38,558 nt of DNA from DATLFA01 sp039934635 (GCA_039934635.1 JBDTLT010000027.1:1-38558), one strand, 5' to 3'; counted from the stretch's first letter, positions 8,015 through 16,326 are shown. Numbers and translations are program-made. The notes: generated from the sequence alone by a model not told the origin.

Positions 8015-8032
8015 GGACGAACAGTCGTCGCC

Positions 8033-9109
8033 TCAGACGATGACGGAGCGCAGCACTTCGCCGTTCTTCATGGCGGTGAAGGCGTCGTTGATCTGATCGA
8101 GCGGCAGCCGTAGCGACACCATCGAGTCGAGGTCTAGTCGGCCCGTCTCGATGAGCGAAATGAACTTGGGGAAGTCGCGCGTGGTCCGCGACGACCCGTA
8201 GTAGCTGCCCTTGATCGTCCTGTCCTCGAGGATGAGGGGCAAGATCGGCACGGCGACTGCGGTCGTGTAGTGGGGGACGCCGACGAGCACGGTCGTGCCG
8301 CCCTTGCGCGTCATGTTGAGCGCTTGCACGATGAGATCGTGATGACCAACGGCTTCGAACGCGAAGTCGACGCCGCGCCCATCGGTCATCGCCTTGACTT
8401 GTTCGACGGGGTCGCCCGCGGTCGGATCAACGGAGCTGGTCGCGCCGAAATGCGATGCCGCGCTGCGCTTCATCTCGACCGGGTCGATGGCGATGATGCG
8501 ACTCGCGCCGGCGATACGCGCGCCCTGGATCACCGACGTGCCGACGCCGCCACACCCGATGACGGCAACGGTTGCGCCCGGATACACGGCGGCCGTGTTG
8601 AGCGCCGCACCGAGGCCGGTCGTGATGCCGCAGCCGATCAGGGCGAGTTGATCCGCGGGCAGATCGGTCTTGACCGGGATGCACGACGCCTCGTGCACCG
8701 CGATCGAATCAGAGAACGTGCCGAGCCCCGACAAACCGCCACAGGTCGACCCATCGGATCGCGTCGCCCGTTGCGTGCCGTGGACCGCCGAGCCCATTTC
8801 GCAGAGGTGCGTTTCGTGGCGCAGGCAATGCCAGCATGCGCCGCAGACCGGCGTCAGCGACAAGATGACGCGGTCGCCAACGCGCACCCGCGACACCTCC
8901 GAGCCAACCCATTGCACGATGCCGGCGCCTTCGTGGCCGAGAATGAGCGGGCCGCGCACCGGCAGCGTGCCGTTGATGATCGAGAGATCGCTGTGGCACA
9001 CACCGCTGGCATCGATGCTTACGACGACATCGCGAGGGCCGGGGTCGATGGCGGTGACGGTCTCGACCGATAGGTCCTTGTCGTTCTCGAGGAAGATCGC
9101 GGCGCGCAT
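8033..9109 (-). CDS. zinc-dependent alcohol dehydrogenase (MDR, class III/NDMA-like)
   Basis: The 358-residue medium-chain dehydrogenase has a full zinc set. C38, H59 and C160 fit the catalytic zinc; C89, C92, C95 and C103 in CGACWHCLRHETHLC fit the structural zinc. The nucleotide fold has GCGGVG at 185-190 for NAD(P). The length and the RMDR-like C-terminus (SLRLPLDQINDAFTAMKNGE) resemble actinobacterial AdhB/AdhD enzymes, some of which use mycofactocin, but that link is only by resemblance. The ATG is preceded by AAGGAGC. It diverges from a hotdog thioesterase gene. It probably oxidises an alcohol to an aldehyde or the reverse within the local catabolic set. Confidence 0.94.
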   Translation of the reverse strand: MRAAIFLENDKDLSVETVTAIDPGPRDVVVSIDASGVCHSDLSIINGTLPVRGPLILGHEGAGIVQWVGSEVSRVRVGDRVILSLTPVCGACWHCLRHETHLCEMGSAVHGTQRATRSDGSTCGGLSGLGTFSDSIAVHEASCIPVKTDLPADQLALIGCGITTGLGAALNTAAVYPGATVAVIGCGGVGTSVIQGARIAGASRIIAIDPVEMKRSAASHFGATSSVDPTAGDPVEQVKAMTDGRGVDFAFEAVGHHDLIVQALNMTRKGGTTVLVGVPHYTTAVAVPILPLILEDRTIKGSYYGSSRTTRDFPKFISLIETGRLDLDSMVSLRLPLDQINDAFTAMKNGEVLRSVIV

Positions 9110-9181
9110 GATTGCTCCTTGGTTGGGGGTTGATCGGTCAGGATCGGTGCGTCACCATGTTCGGGGGCACGCGCTCTGGCC

Positions 9182-9188
9182 TAGCCTA
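9182..9188. promoter_or_regulatory. TAGCCTA -10-like element in divergent region
   Basis: TAGCCT (9182-9187) lies ten bases before the ATG at 9198, which has no Shine-Dalgarno, so that message may be leaderless or nearly so. The same bases read TAGGCT on the minus strand (9188-9183) and could start the alcohol dehydrogenase message about 65 bases upstream of its Shine-Dalgarno-led ATG. Function is inferred from position. Confidence 0.45.
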
Positions 9189-9197
9189 CGCACGGTT

Positions 9198-9602
9198 ATG
9201 GAACACACTGAATCGAACTGGGTCGAGCACCTGGGTCTCGAATGGGACGAGCAGTCAGCTACCCGCATGCGGGCCCACGTCGAGATGGGCGCGAAACACC
9301 ATCAGCCGTATGGCATCGTCCACGGAGGCGCATGGGCGTCGATCGTCGAGACGGTCGCGTCATATGGAGCGGCGATGGCGGCGATCGAGATGGGGAGCGC
9401 GGGTGTCGTCGGCGTCTCGAATACGACCGACTTCTTGCGTTCGCACAAAGAGGGACGCGTCGACGTGGTCGGCACACCGGTATTCGTCGGGCGCACGCAA
9501 CAACTGTGGACCGTCGAGATCAGCCGGCCGAGCGATAGCAAGCTCGTGGCCCGCGGCCAGGTGCGGTTGCAAAATCTCACCGTCCTGCCACAGGAACGCT
9601 GA
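9198..9602 (+). CDS. PaaI-type hotdog thioesterase
   Basis: The 134-residue protein is a compact single-domain hotdog enzyme. It contains YGIVHGGAWASIVETVAS, the HGG turn followed by the active-site helix with Glu in the catalytic position, and a later strand FLRSHKEGRVDVVGTPVFVG. PaaI-like enzymes release aryl or acyl acids from CoA. The start at 9198 is chosen because the domain begins soon after and a TANNNT box is suitably placed; the longer open frame upstream overlaps the alcohol dehydrogenase gene. It is convergent with the nucleotidase-like gene, 23 bases apart. Confidence 0.92.
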   Translation: MEHTESNWVEHLGLEWDEQSATRMRAHVEMGAKHHQPYGIVHGGAWASIVETVASYGAAMAAIEMGSAGVVGVSNTTDFLRSHKEGRVDVVGTPVFVGRTQQLWTVEISRPSDSKLVARGQVRLQNLTVLPQER

Positions 9603-9625
9603 AGTCCCGAGGCGCCCGCCCGCGA

Positions 9626-10267
9626 CTACTGCTTGCGGAGCAAACGATCGGCGCCCGAGTCGAAGCCGGGCAACTGCCGGTCGAGCGCAACACCGTGGCG
9701 CGCCGCGCTCTCGTACACGAGCTCTTCGACTTCGAGCCAGTTTGTCGCGCGTACGCCCTCGACGTGGCGGTTGTACGGCTGATCGAACACGATGACTTCG
9801 TTGCCGCCGGCGAGCAAGGCCTCGACGTTGTGCGGTCCGTCGTCGATGTAGAGGTCGGCTTCGACTTCGGGCTTGGCACCGAGAAAACAGATGTCGCGGT
9901 AGGGGATGCGCGCTTCGTCGAGCCATGTGACCGTGTCGCTCACCGCAATGGCGTGGCCCCAGTTGACGTACAGGCGATGCGTGATGATGCGGATCCACAC
10001 ACCCGAATCGCTGAGGCGCCACAACGCATCGGCGGCGTCTGCGATGACGGGTAACTCGCGCAACAGGCGATGCTCGGTCACCGCCAGCAGATGGATCTCT
10101 TCATACGCTTCTGGTGTGAGATTCCATTCGCGAAAGTCCCACGAACGTTCGAGCGGCAGCTGCGATTCCGGGACGCCAAGGACGTCGGCGGCGATGCGAC
10201 GCAGCCCGGCGGTGTAGTCGGCGCAGACTCCATCGAGATCGACGCCGAGTATGAACGAATCGGTCAT
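9626..10267 (-). CDS. HAD-superfamily 5'(3')-deoxyribonucleotidase-like protein (NT5C family)
   Basis: The 213-residue protein begins with the HAD motif 1 DLDGVCADY, giving nucleophile D10 and acid/base D12. Motif II is the Thr of IITHR, and the acidic motif IV is YIDDGPHNVEAL. This arrangement matches the NT5C-type deoxyribonucleotidases, which dephosphorylate nucleoside monophosphates in the cytoplasm. The ATG overlaps the SDR stop as TGATG, so the gene is translationally coupled to the SDR. The pairing with an SDR has no obvious biochemical meaning. A different phosphate ester substrate is possible. Confidence 0.88.
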   Translation of the reverse strand: MTDSFILGVDLDGVCADYTAGLRRIAADVLGVPESQLPLERSWDFREWNLTPEAYEEIHLLAVTEHRLLRELPVIADAADALWRLSDSGVWIRIITHRLYVNWGHAIAVSDTVTWLDEARIPYRDICFLGAKPEVEADLYIDDGPHNVEALLAGGNEVIVFDQPYNRHVEGVRATNWLEVEELVYESAARHGVALDRQLPGFDSGADRLLRKQ

Positions 10268-11019
10268 CAGCCTGCGGTCACGCCACCATCACACGACAGG
10301 ATCGATCCGTGGATGTTGCGAGCTTCGTCAGAGCAGAGGAACAAGAACAAGTTCGCGATGTCGTCGGCCTGGCCCATGCCGCGAAGCGGTGTGTAGCGAC
10401 CCATCAGCGTGAAGTCGACGTCGGGAGGCACGCGGAAGTTGTGAACCAACGGTGTCTCGATGCCGCCGGGCGCGATCGCATTGATACGAATCGTTTGTTT
10501 CATGAACTCCATCGCCAACGCCTTGGTCATGTTGACGACCGCGCCCTTGGTCGCGCAGTAGGGGACCGTGTACGCCTGGCCCATGAGCCCCGCGTTGGAT
10601 GCGATGTTGACGATCGAGCCGTTGGTCTCGAGCAAGTGCGGGATCGCAGCCTGCGCCATCCAGAAGTACGCGTCGACGTTGACGCCGAACATGCGGCGCC
10701 ACTGCTCTTCGGTGACTTCGCTGACGTGCTCGGCCCGGGCGATGCCGGCGACGTTGCCGAGGATGTCGACGCGGCCGAACCCGGCGTGCGCAGCCTGCAC
10801 CGCGTCCTGGCAGTTGGCGCGCGACGTCACATCGGTCTGGCGGGTCTCGACGAGCCCACCTTTGGCCCGGATCGTCTCGGCGGTCGCGTCGAGACCGGCA
10901 GCGTCGATGTCGATGCCGAAGATCGCGGCGCCCTCGGCGGCGAGTCGTTGCGCGATGACCCGGCCCATGCCGGAGGCGGCGCCCGTGACGATTGCGGTCT
11001 TGCCGGTGAAACGGTCCAT
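10267..11019 (-). CDS. short-chain dehydrogenase/reductase
   Basis: The 250-residue classical SDR has the cofactor motif TGAASGMG (residues 12-19), the NVAG structural motif, the active-site Ser in IVNIASN and YCATK as the YxxxK pair. It ends with the usual GSILSCDGG. It would use NAD(P) to interconvert an alcohol and a ketone. I start it at 11019 rather than eight codons upstream, because TAGCGT lies exactly seven bases before this ATG and no Shine-Dalgarno is present. It leads a two-gene leftward unit with the nucleotidase-like gene and diverges from the SnoaL-like gene. The substrate is unknown. Confidence 0.94.
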   Translation of the reverse strand: MDRFTGKTAIVTGAASGMGRVIAQRLAAEGAAIFGIDIDAAGLDATAETIRAKGGLVETRQTDVTSRANCQDAVQAAHAGFGRVDILGNVAGIARAEHVSEVTEEQWRRMFGVNVDAYFWMAQAAIPHLLETNGSIVNIASNAGLMGQAYTVPYCATKGAVVNMTKALAMEFMKQTIRINAIAPGGIETPLVHNFRVPPDVDFTLMGRYTPLRGMGQADDIANLFLFLCSDEARNIHGSILSCDGGVTAG

Positions 11020-11026
11020 GCCGGCG

Positions 11027-11032
11027 ACGCTA
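11027..11032 (-). promoter_or_regulatory. leaderless -10 box for the SDR gene
   Basis: On the minus strand TAGCGT is followed by seven bases and the ATG at 11019, the ideal geometry for transcription starting on the A of the start codon. It supports the shorter SDR start. Confidence 0.55.
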
Positions 11033-11113
11033 GGCCGTGACACCGACTGCGGGCAATGTTTGGCGCAAGCCGCCCCAGCGCCCTACGGGCAGTGCTTGTG
11101 TTTCAATGCGGCC

Positions 11114-11539
11114 ATGAGCTCATCGGTGGAAGAAGCAGTGCGCAACCTGACGGGTCGCTATTGCGCGGCGGTCGTCGACTTCGATCGCGACGTCTTCGGA
11201 GCGTGCTGGACGGCAGATGCGCAGTGGCACGCCAAGGGCAACGTCATCGAGGGTCGCGAGCGCATCTCGAAGGTGTTCGCGAAGTTGCGGGGCCAGTTCT
11301 CGCTGTGCGTGCAGGAGCTGTTGTCGGGTGTGGTCGAGGTTGTCTCGGATACCGAGGCGACCGCGACGTGGCAGATCCGTGAGGTCCAGTTCCCACTCCA
11401 AGGCCCCGGGGTGCAGCTGCTGGGCATCTACGCGGACCACTGCGTCCTCGACGCGGGCCAGTGGCGCTTTGCCCGCCGCGCCTTCCGTGAGCTCTACCGC
11501 GGTTCGCTCGACACGAGCGGCACGCTGTCGGCCCCCTAA
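11114..11539 (+). CDS. SnoaL-like (NTF2-fold) protein
   Basis: The 141-residue protein fits the SnoaL_4 cone-fold family: TGRYCAAVVDFDRDVFGACW with the D-x-x-x-F pattern, then WHAKGNVIEGRERI and a beta-sheet C-terminus. Members include ring-hydroxylating dioxygenase beta-like proteins, ketosteroid-isomerase-like enzymes and polyketide cyclases. It precedes an SDR related to hydroxysteroid dehydrogenases by 29 bases, so it may act on the same compound; this is inference. No convincing Shine-Dalgarno or -10 box fits the ATG at 11114, but the family N-terminus begins here and the upstream frame overlaps the divergent SDR. Confidence 0.85.
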   Translation: MSSSVEEAVRNLTGRYCAAVVDFDRDVFGACWTADAQWHAKGNVIEGRERISKVFAKLRGQFSLCVQELLSGVVEVVSDTEATATWQIREVQFPLQGPGVQLLGIYADHCVLDAGQWRFARRAFRELYRGSLDTSGTLSAP

Positions 11540-11568
11540 TCTGAGGCTTTCGAGCGCAGGGGGTATCG

Positions 11569-12378
11569 ATGGGTCGCGTCAGCGGCAAGGTGGTCATCGT
11601 CACGGGTGCGGCCCGGGGACAGGGCGAGGCCGAGGCGCGCATGTTCGCGGCCGAAGGGGCCAAGGTGTTGATGGGCGACGTGCTCGATGATCAGGGCAAC
11701 GCGGTTGCCGCAGATATCGGAGCGGACGCGCGCTACGTGCATCTCGACGTGAGCTCCGAGAGCGACTGGGCGGCTGCGATCGCCGTCGCGCTCGAGTGGG
11801 CCGGTCGCGTCGACGGGCTCGTGAACAACGCGGCGATCATCCGCCCCGCGGCGATCGAGGACACCTCGTTGGCCGACTACATGAGCGTCATCAACGTCAA
11901 CCAGGTGGGCACGTTCCTCGGCATGAAGTCGGTGATCGGACCCATGAAGAAGGCCGGCGGGGGAGCGATCGTCAACATCTCGTCGATCGACGGCATCCAG
12001 TCGAAGAACGGGCTCATCTCGTATACCGCGTCCAAGTTCGCCATTCGCGGCATGACCAAGACCGCGGCGCTCGAGTGGGGTCGTTTCGGTGTGCGCGTCA
12101 ACTCCGTGCACCCGGGCGGCGTCAACACGGTGATGGGCAACCCGTACAACGAGCCCGCGCTCGAGAAGATGCCCTACCAATTCCAGGCGATTCCTCGCAT
12201 CGGCTACCCCGACGAGATCGGGGCCGCGGTGTTGTTCCTGATCTCTGACGATGCCTCGTACATCACGGGCGCCGAACTGTCGGTCGACGGCGGTTGGGCT
12301 GCCGGACGACTCGAGCCCGGCCTTCCGGGCAGCGGCAAGGACAGCGCGTACGGTTACACGGCACCCAGTGCCGGCTGA
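11569..12378 (+). CDS. SDR, 3-alpha(or 20-beta)-hydroxysteroid dehydrogenase-like
   Basis: The 269-residue SDR has TGAARGQG (residues 12-19), NNAA, IVNISSIDG and YTASK. Its opening MGRVSGKVVIVTGAARGQGE and the stretch ARYVHLDV recall mycobacterial FabG3 (Rv2002), a 20-beta-hydroxysteroid dehydrogenase; this is from memory of that sequence. It would use NAD(H) to oxidise or reduce a hydroxyl on a bulky substrate. The ATG has AGGGGG five bases upstream, and a TAATCT box overlaps the stop of the SnoaL-like gene, so it may have its own promoter. It is followed by an overlapping thioesterase gene. Confidence 0.93.
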   Translation: MGRVSGKVVIVTGAARGQGEAEARMFAAEGAKVLMGDVLDDQGNAVAADIGADARYVHLDVSSESDWAAAIAVALEWAGRVDGLVNNAAIIRPAAIEDTSLADYMSVINVNQVGTFLGMKSVIGPMKKAGGGAIVNISSIDGIQSKNGLISYTASKFAIRGMTKTAALEWGRFGVRVNSVHPGGVNTVMGNPYNEPALEKMPYQFQAIPRIGYPDEIGAAVLFLISDDASYITGAELSVDGGWAAGRLEPGLPGSGKDSAYGYTAPSAG

Positions 12379-12994
12379 ACTCGCGTCTACGGTGCAGGCG
12401 CTACGGGCGCTGATCGACGAAACACGACGGTGTGACGCGCCCGACGACGCGCTCGCGCGCGCTCGTGCGCTCATTGTCGAGGCGTCGGCGTTGTTGCACC
12501 CGTACCGCTACGAGGGCGAGGCGATGCAAGCGGCGCTGCGGGGCCCGAACCCCTTGCTCGACCTCGACGACAAGTCCGCGCCGAGCGCGTACTTTCCCTA
12601 CAGCCCGATCGTCGGGCCGCTCAATGCGATCGCGCCACCCGTTCGACTGCACTTCGACGGCGACCGCATGCGGGGCCGCCTCATTCTCGGTGCGGCCTAC
12701 GCGGGGCCGCCGGGTTGCGTGCACGGTGGGGTAGTGGCGCTGATATTCGACGAGTTGCTCGGCTGTGTGAACGTGTCGCAGGGCTATGGCGCGTTCACGG
12801 GAACCTTGACGGTGCGCTACGAACGCACCACGCCGATCGAAGCACCGCTGACGCTCGAGTCATGGATCGATCGCGTCGAGCGGCGCAAGATCTTCACCCA
12901 CGGCACGATCAGCCATGAAGGCATCGTCACGGCGCGCGCCGAAGGTATCTTCATCTCGACGAAGCCCGTCAGTGATGACGGAAGCTCAGGCTGA
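12368..12994 (+). CDS. hotdog-fold thioesterase with helical N-terminal extension
   Basis: The 208-residue protein has an N-terminal helical segment of about 70 residues, then a hotdog core with GPPGCVHGGVVALIFDELLG, in which the HGG turn leads to a helix with Asp-Glu in the active-site position. The following strand is TGTLTVRYERTTPIE. It should hydrolyse an acyl-CoA. The GTG at 12368 overlaps the SDR stop by 11 bases, so translation is probably coupled; no Shine-Dalgarno is seen. SnoaL-like, SDR and thioesterase genes therefore form one rightward unit. The 3' end overlaps the AlkB-like gene by 26 bases. It shares its layout with 4280-4957. Confidence 0.87.
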   Translation: MPAELASTVQALRALIDETRRCDAPDDALARARALIVEASALLHPYRYEGEAMQAALRGPNPLLDLDDKSAPSAYFPYSPIVGPLNAIAPPVRLHFDGDRMRGRLILGAAYAGPPGCVHGGVVALIFDELLGCVNVSQGYGAFTGTLTVRYERTTPIEAPLTLESWIDRVERRKIFTHGTISHEGIVTARAEGIFISTKPVSDDGSSG

Positions 12995-13604
12995 GGCGCG
13001 GCGCCGCGTAAGCCATCTTGGGTACGCAGTGCTCGAAGCGATGCTGACAACTGCCACCCATCACGATGGCGTCGCCTGAATAGAGGGTGAAGCCGTGCGA
13101 GCGACCGCCGCCCTTTGGTCGCAGCCCGAATCGACGCGGGCCGCCGAGCGACACGATGGCGACCATCGGGTCGAGGAGCGCGCGGCCGATGCGATCGGAA
13201 TGCCACGCCACGCTGTCGTGGCCGTCGCGGTAGTAGTTGACGAAACAAGAATCGAACACGACGCCGTACGTCTTGGTGAACGTGCGGGCCAGTGATCTTA
13301 CGACCACCGGCGAGTCGCTCAGGTCGAGGCCGCAGCTGAGCCGCGGCTCGTCGACCCAGCGGTCGTACATGTGGCGCCGGCTCTGTGTGAACGGCAACTC
13401 TCGCACGAGGTCGCTGAACAAGGAGTCGGCGCCGAGCAAGAGGTCGCGGGCGACGTCGGCCCACGACGTGTCATCGAGCGCGACCCGCTCGAACGTCGCG
13501 GTCGCCGCCACGGTGGGCTCGAGCGTGCCGAACAACGTCATCGGCATCGTGATGGGCGGCGCGACCACGCAGTGCAGGGTATCGAACAATTGTTCGTCCG
13601 ACAA
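12969..13604 (-). CDS. AlkB-like Fe(II)/2-oxoglutarate dioxygenase
   Basis: The 211-residue protein matches the AlkB superfamily, which removes alkyl lesions from DNA or RNA bases by oxidation. It shows FVNYYRDGHDSVAWHSD, giving N123, H135 and D137, then H192 in HRFEHCVPK and the Arg pair R203 and R209 in RLSLSFR. These match the iron and 2-oxoglutarate ligands. The start is a TTG with GAGGA about six bases upstream; an in-frame ATG twenty codons later lacks one. It is bacterial AlkB-like in the ABH2/ABH3 sense rather than a close E. coli AlkB. It is convergent with the thioesterase gene and diverges from the hydrolase gene. Confidence 0.92.
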   Translation of the reverse strand: MSDEQLFDTLHCVVAPPITMPMTLFGTLEPTVAATATFERVALDDTSWADVARDLLLGADSLFSDLVRELPFTQSRRHMYDRWVDEPRLSCGLDLSDSPVVVRSLARTFTKTYGVVFDSCFVNYYRDGHDSVAWHSDRIGRALLDPMVAIVSLGGPRRFGLRPKGGGRSHGFTLYSGDAIVMGGSCQHRFEHCVPKMAYAAPRLSLSFRHH

Positions 13605-13657
13605 GGGTGTCCTCGGGCGCGGCGCGGCCCCGGGGCGAGGCGACTAGAAACCTGGTC

Positions 13658-14632
13658 ATGCACTATGACCATCGTCTTCGCCCGGCCCAGCCCGACGCCC
13701 CGGCCGAGGGGTTCACGATTCACCGGTCGGTGGTGCGAGACGGTGTAGCGATGGCCTACGTCCACGAGGGCGTCGGGGGCTATCCGCTGCTGTTGGTGCA
13801 CGGCTATCCCGAGACCAAACGCATCTGGTGGCGCAACATCGAAGCGCTCGCCGTCGCGGGGTACGAGGTGATCGTGCCCGACTTGCGCGGCTATGGCGAC
13901 TCGGATCTGTCGCCCAACGACGAGTACGACCTCGCGGTGTACAGCCGCGATCTGTACGCATTGGTGCACGATGTGTTGGGCCACGAGCACTGCGGTGCCG
14001 TCGGTGGCGATGTCGGGGGCGCGGTGCTCGTCGACATGATCCACCGCTTCCCGGACTTCGTCGACAAGCTCTGCTTCTTCAACACCGTGCCGCCGATGCT
14101 CATCGAGGAATACCGGCGGGCGGGCATCACGCCCGACCAGATTCCCGCGATTTCAATGGGCCAAACAGGGGACTATCGCTACCGTCAAGGCGCGACGCCC
14201 GATGAGTTGGCCTCCGAACTCGACACGCCCGACAAGCGGCGCCGTTATGTCGCCGAGATGTACGGGCACCGCTTGTGGGCGTCGCCGGGAGCATTCGACG
14301 CAGACTCGATCGCGTTCATGACCGAACCATTCGCCGACATCGAACGACTGCGCGCCGGGTGGGCGGTGTATCAACTCGCGTACGCGCGCGTGGCCAGCGA
14401 ACCGGCGTTGATGAGCCGGCGCGTCGATGTGCCGACGTTGGTGTTGTACGGCCCCGACGATCACGTGGTCGATCCGATGTTCGTGCACTGCTGTGAGGTC
14501 GCGTTCGCCAATCGCATCGGCCCGGTCGTGGTCCCGGGAGCGGGACATTTCCTGCAGTGGGAGCGTGCCGACATCCTCAATCCACTCCTCGTGCACTTCT
14601 TCGCCGACCACCGCAGCGAATGGTTCGCTTGA
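13658..14632 (+). CDS. alpha/beta hydrolase, haloacetate dehalogenase/epoxide hydrolase-like
   Basis: The 324-residue protein has LLLVHGYPETKRIWW with the HGYP oxyanion motif, DLRGYGDSDLSP, and the nucleophile elbow VGGDVGGAVL with D118. The common elbow is GHDWG or GHDRG; here the His is Gly. The catalytic His lies in PGAGHFLQWERAD, and an acid is plausible in YGPDDHVVDP. Asp nucleophiles are used by haloacid dehalogenases and epoxide hydrolases of this fold. The ATG at 13658 has a near -10 box (TAGAAA) seven bases before it and no Shine-Dalgarno. The substrate is not readable. Confidence 0.9.
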   Translation: MHYDHRLRPAQPDAPAEGFTIHRSVVRDGVAMAYVHEGVGGYPLLLVHGYPETKRIWWRNIEALAVAGYEVIVPDLRGYGDSDLSPNDEYDLAVYSRDLYALVHDVLGHEHCGAVGGDVGGAVLVDMIHRFPDFVDKLCFFNTVPPMLIEEYRRAGITPDQIPAISMGQTGDYRYRQGATPDELASELDTPDKRRRYVAEMYGHRLWASPGAFDADSIAFMTEPFADIERLRAGWAVYQLAYARVASEPALMSRRVDVPTLVLYGPDDHVVDPMFVHCCEVAFANRIGPVVVPGAGHFLQWERADILNPLLVHFFADHRSEWFA

Positions 14633-14670
14633 CCTATGCCGTGGCGCGGACGGCGGCCGATTCACAATAA

Positions 14671-15267
14671 ATGACGTTGAATTCGGCGTACGCGGTACGA
14701 CTCGGATCGATTGTCGCCGGTATCGCGTGGATCTTGCTGCTATTCGCGCCGGGATCGCGCGCGGACGATTCTCCCCGTGCCGTCATCGGGGCCGGTCGTG
14801 CGGACAACGGCAGCGTGTCGACGACATCGGCACCGACCACGACGTTGTCGCCGCCGACCACGGCCACGCCGGCGACGACTGCTGTACCGGCGTCGAGTGC
14901 GCCGGCTGCGCCGACTACTGCGAAGCCCGGCGCCGCGCCGAGCACCGCCAAGCCGGTGACACCCGGGGCGGGCGCGCCGCGGGTGGTCTCGCTGCGCGAT
15001 TTTGTCGGCGTGAGCATCGAGCGCGGCGCTACGTGGATTGCGATTGCGACGACGACGGTCGTCGATCAGACCGGCGCGCCGGTGGCGGGGGTCGACGTCA
15101 AGGCGACGTGGAACTTCGAGAACACCGACGCGTCGTGTCGCACCGACACCGCCGGCAAGTGCTCGATGTACCGGTCCGGGTTACCGACGACCCTCGACGC
15201 AGTGACCATCACGATCGCGCCGCCGCTGAATGGCGCCAAGACCATTCGCCGCGAAGGCGTCAATTGA
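14671..15267 (+). CDS. secreted Thr/Ala/Pro-rich protein with C-terminal Ig-like domain
   Basis: The 198-residue product has an N-terminal hydrophobic segment (GSIVAGIAWILLLFAPGSRA) that looks like a signal peptide, or an anchor if uncleaved. A low-complexity Thr/Ser/Ala/Pro linker follows (about residues 45-105), of the kind that spans a cell envelope. The last 90 residues look like a beta-sandwich: VSIERGATWIAIATTTVVDQ, then GAPVAGVDVKATW, the pattern of Big_1/invasin-type Ig repeats. Two Cys (in DASCRTDTAGKCSMY) could form a disulfide outside the cell. No close family is recognised. It overlaps the convergent YqgE gene by eight bases. Role unknown, possibly envelope-associated. Confidence 0.8.
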   Translation: MTLNSAYAVRLGSIVAGIAWILLLFAPGSRADDSPRAVIGAGRADNGSVSTTSAPTTTLSPPTTATPATTAVPASSAPAAPTTAKPGAAPSTAKPVTPGAGAPRVVSLRDFVGVSIERGATWIAIATTTVVDQTGAPVAGVDVKATWNFENTDASCRTDTAGKCSMYRSGLPTTLDAVTITIAPPLNGAKTIRREGVN

Positions 15268-15853
15268 GCCGAGGCTCGAAGGGATAGTTCGCGAGTCGCG
15301 CGAGCGGGCCGCGTTGGCGGCGCAGGACCGCACTCCACAAGTCGTCGGTATCGACTGCGAACGGATCGCCGGCCTGCGCGTCGACGACGATCCAACCGCC
15401 TTCGGCCATGAGCTCGGCGTCGAGTTGCCCGGGACCCCAACCGGCGTAGCCCGAGAAGATGCGTAGCTGGGTCAGTTCGGGCCCGACGACCGCGGGATCG
15501 GCCTCGAGATCGACGACGGCCCAACCGTCGCGCAGGGAACTGACGCCGGCGACTTCCGTCGAAGCGGCGCGAGCGAGAGCGAACCCTGCCTCGGGTGCCA
15601 CCGGACCGCCCAAATAGACGTACGGGTCGGGTCGGGCGAATGGCGCCCACCGTTCGAGCACGTTGACGAGCGGGATCTCGCTGCGACGGTTGACCACCAA
15701 ACCGAACGCACCTTGTTGGTCGTGGTCGAGTACCAACACGACGGCCCGGAAGAAATTCGGATCGAGTAACAGGGGACCGGCGAGCAGCAGCTTGCCCCGT
15801 ACCGAGCCCGGCGTCGGTTCGTCGTCATCGGAGACGAATGGGTCCTCGTCCAT
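15260..15853 (-). CDS. YqgE/AlgH (UPF0301) family protein
   Basis: The 197-residue protein matches the YqgE/AlgH family: GKLLLAGPLLLDPNFFRAVV near the start, DHDQQGAFGLVVNRRS, then LGGPV and FSGYAGWGPGQLDAE. The fold is known but the biochemical role is not settled. AlgH has been described as a regulator in Pseudomonas, which need not apply here. The ATG has no Shine-Dalgarno; TAGCCT lies eight bases before it and begins with the stop codon of the upstream gene. It follows the PH-like membrane protein gene by 11 bases on the same strand. Confidence 0.95.
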   Translation of the reverse strand: MDEDPFVSDDDEPTPGSVRGKLLLAGPLLLDPNFFRAVVLVLDHDQQGAFGLVVNRRSEIPLVNVLERWAPFARPDPYVYLGGPVAPEAGFALARAASTEVAGVSSLRDGWAVVDLEADPAVVGPELTQLRIFSGYAGWGPGQLDAELMAEGGWIVVDAQAGDPFAVDTDDLWSAVLRRQRGPLARLANYPFEPRLN

Positions 15854-15864
15854 CGACCGGGAGG

Positions 15865-16326
15865 CTAGCGAAGTCGGCCGCCGGCCGGACTGAGCCGGGC
15901 CTCGATGGACATTGCGGCGCGGCGAACGAGCGAGTTCGTGGAGTCGCCCTTTGGCGGCCGGGACATGAGCTGCTCGAAGGAGTGGCTGCGCCCGTCGACC
16001 TGGTTAAAAACGAGGTACTCGCGACCGAAGTGGGGAAAGCCGGTAGCCGCGGCGAGTTCGACGCTCTGGAGCTCGCGGAACGAATAACGACGAGTCCGCA
16101 GTGTCGAACGCGTGGTCACACCCACCTGATCGACCACAACGGCCGTCGCTCGCAGCGCGCGAAGCACGAGGTATGGACCGAACAAGGTGAAGAACACGCC
16201 AGATGCTGACGTCGACTCACGCAACATGTCGAGCCCGCTTGCCAGGACGAGCGCCCCGCACAGCACGGGCACAAGACGGGGCACGTGGTAGTGGAAAAGA
16301 TCTGTCTGGCCGAGTTCCTGCGCCAC
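15865..16326 (-). CDS. membrane protein with bacterial PH-like domain
   Basis: The 153-residue product begins MAQELGQTDLFHYHVPR, followed by two hydrophobic stretches (LVPVLCGALVLASGLDML and GVFFTLFGPYLVLRAL) that look like a membrane hairpin. The C-terminal part, VVVDQVGVTTRSTLRTRRYS and FRELQSVEL, has the beta pattern of bacterial PH-like domains (bPH, as in mycobacterial CFP-6 type proteins). The open frame extends 61 codons upstream, but that part is antisense to the 61-residue gene. The GTG at 16326 has TACCCT exactly seven bases upstream, so I take it as a leaderless start. Function unknown. Confidence 0.75.
   Translation of the reverse strand: MAQELGQTDLFHYHVPRLVPVLCGALVLASGLDMLRESTSASGVFFTLFGPYLVLRALRATAVVVDQVGVTTRSTLRTRRYSFRELQSVELAAATGFPHFGREYLVFNQVDGRSHSFEQLMSRPPKGDSTNSLVRRAAMSIEARLSPAGGRLR

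Noticed and set aside
8016..8029. GACGA-ACAG-TCGTC hairpin in the gap between the hydratase and alcohol dehydrogenase genes
   Set aside because: Only five base pairs and no T-run on either strand; expected by chance in GC-rich DNA.
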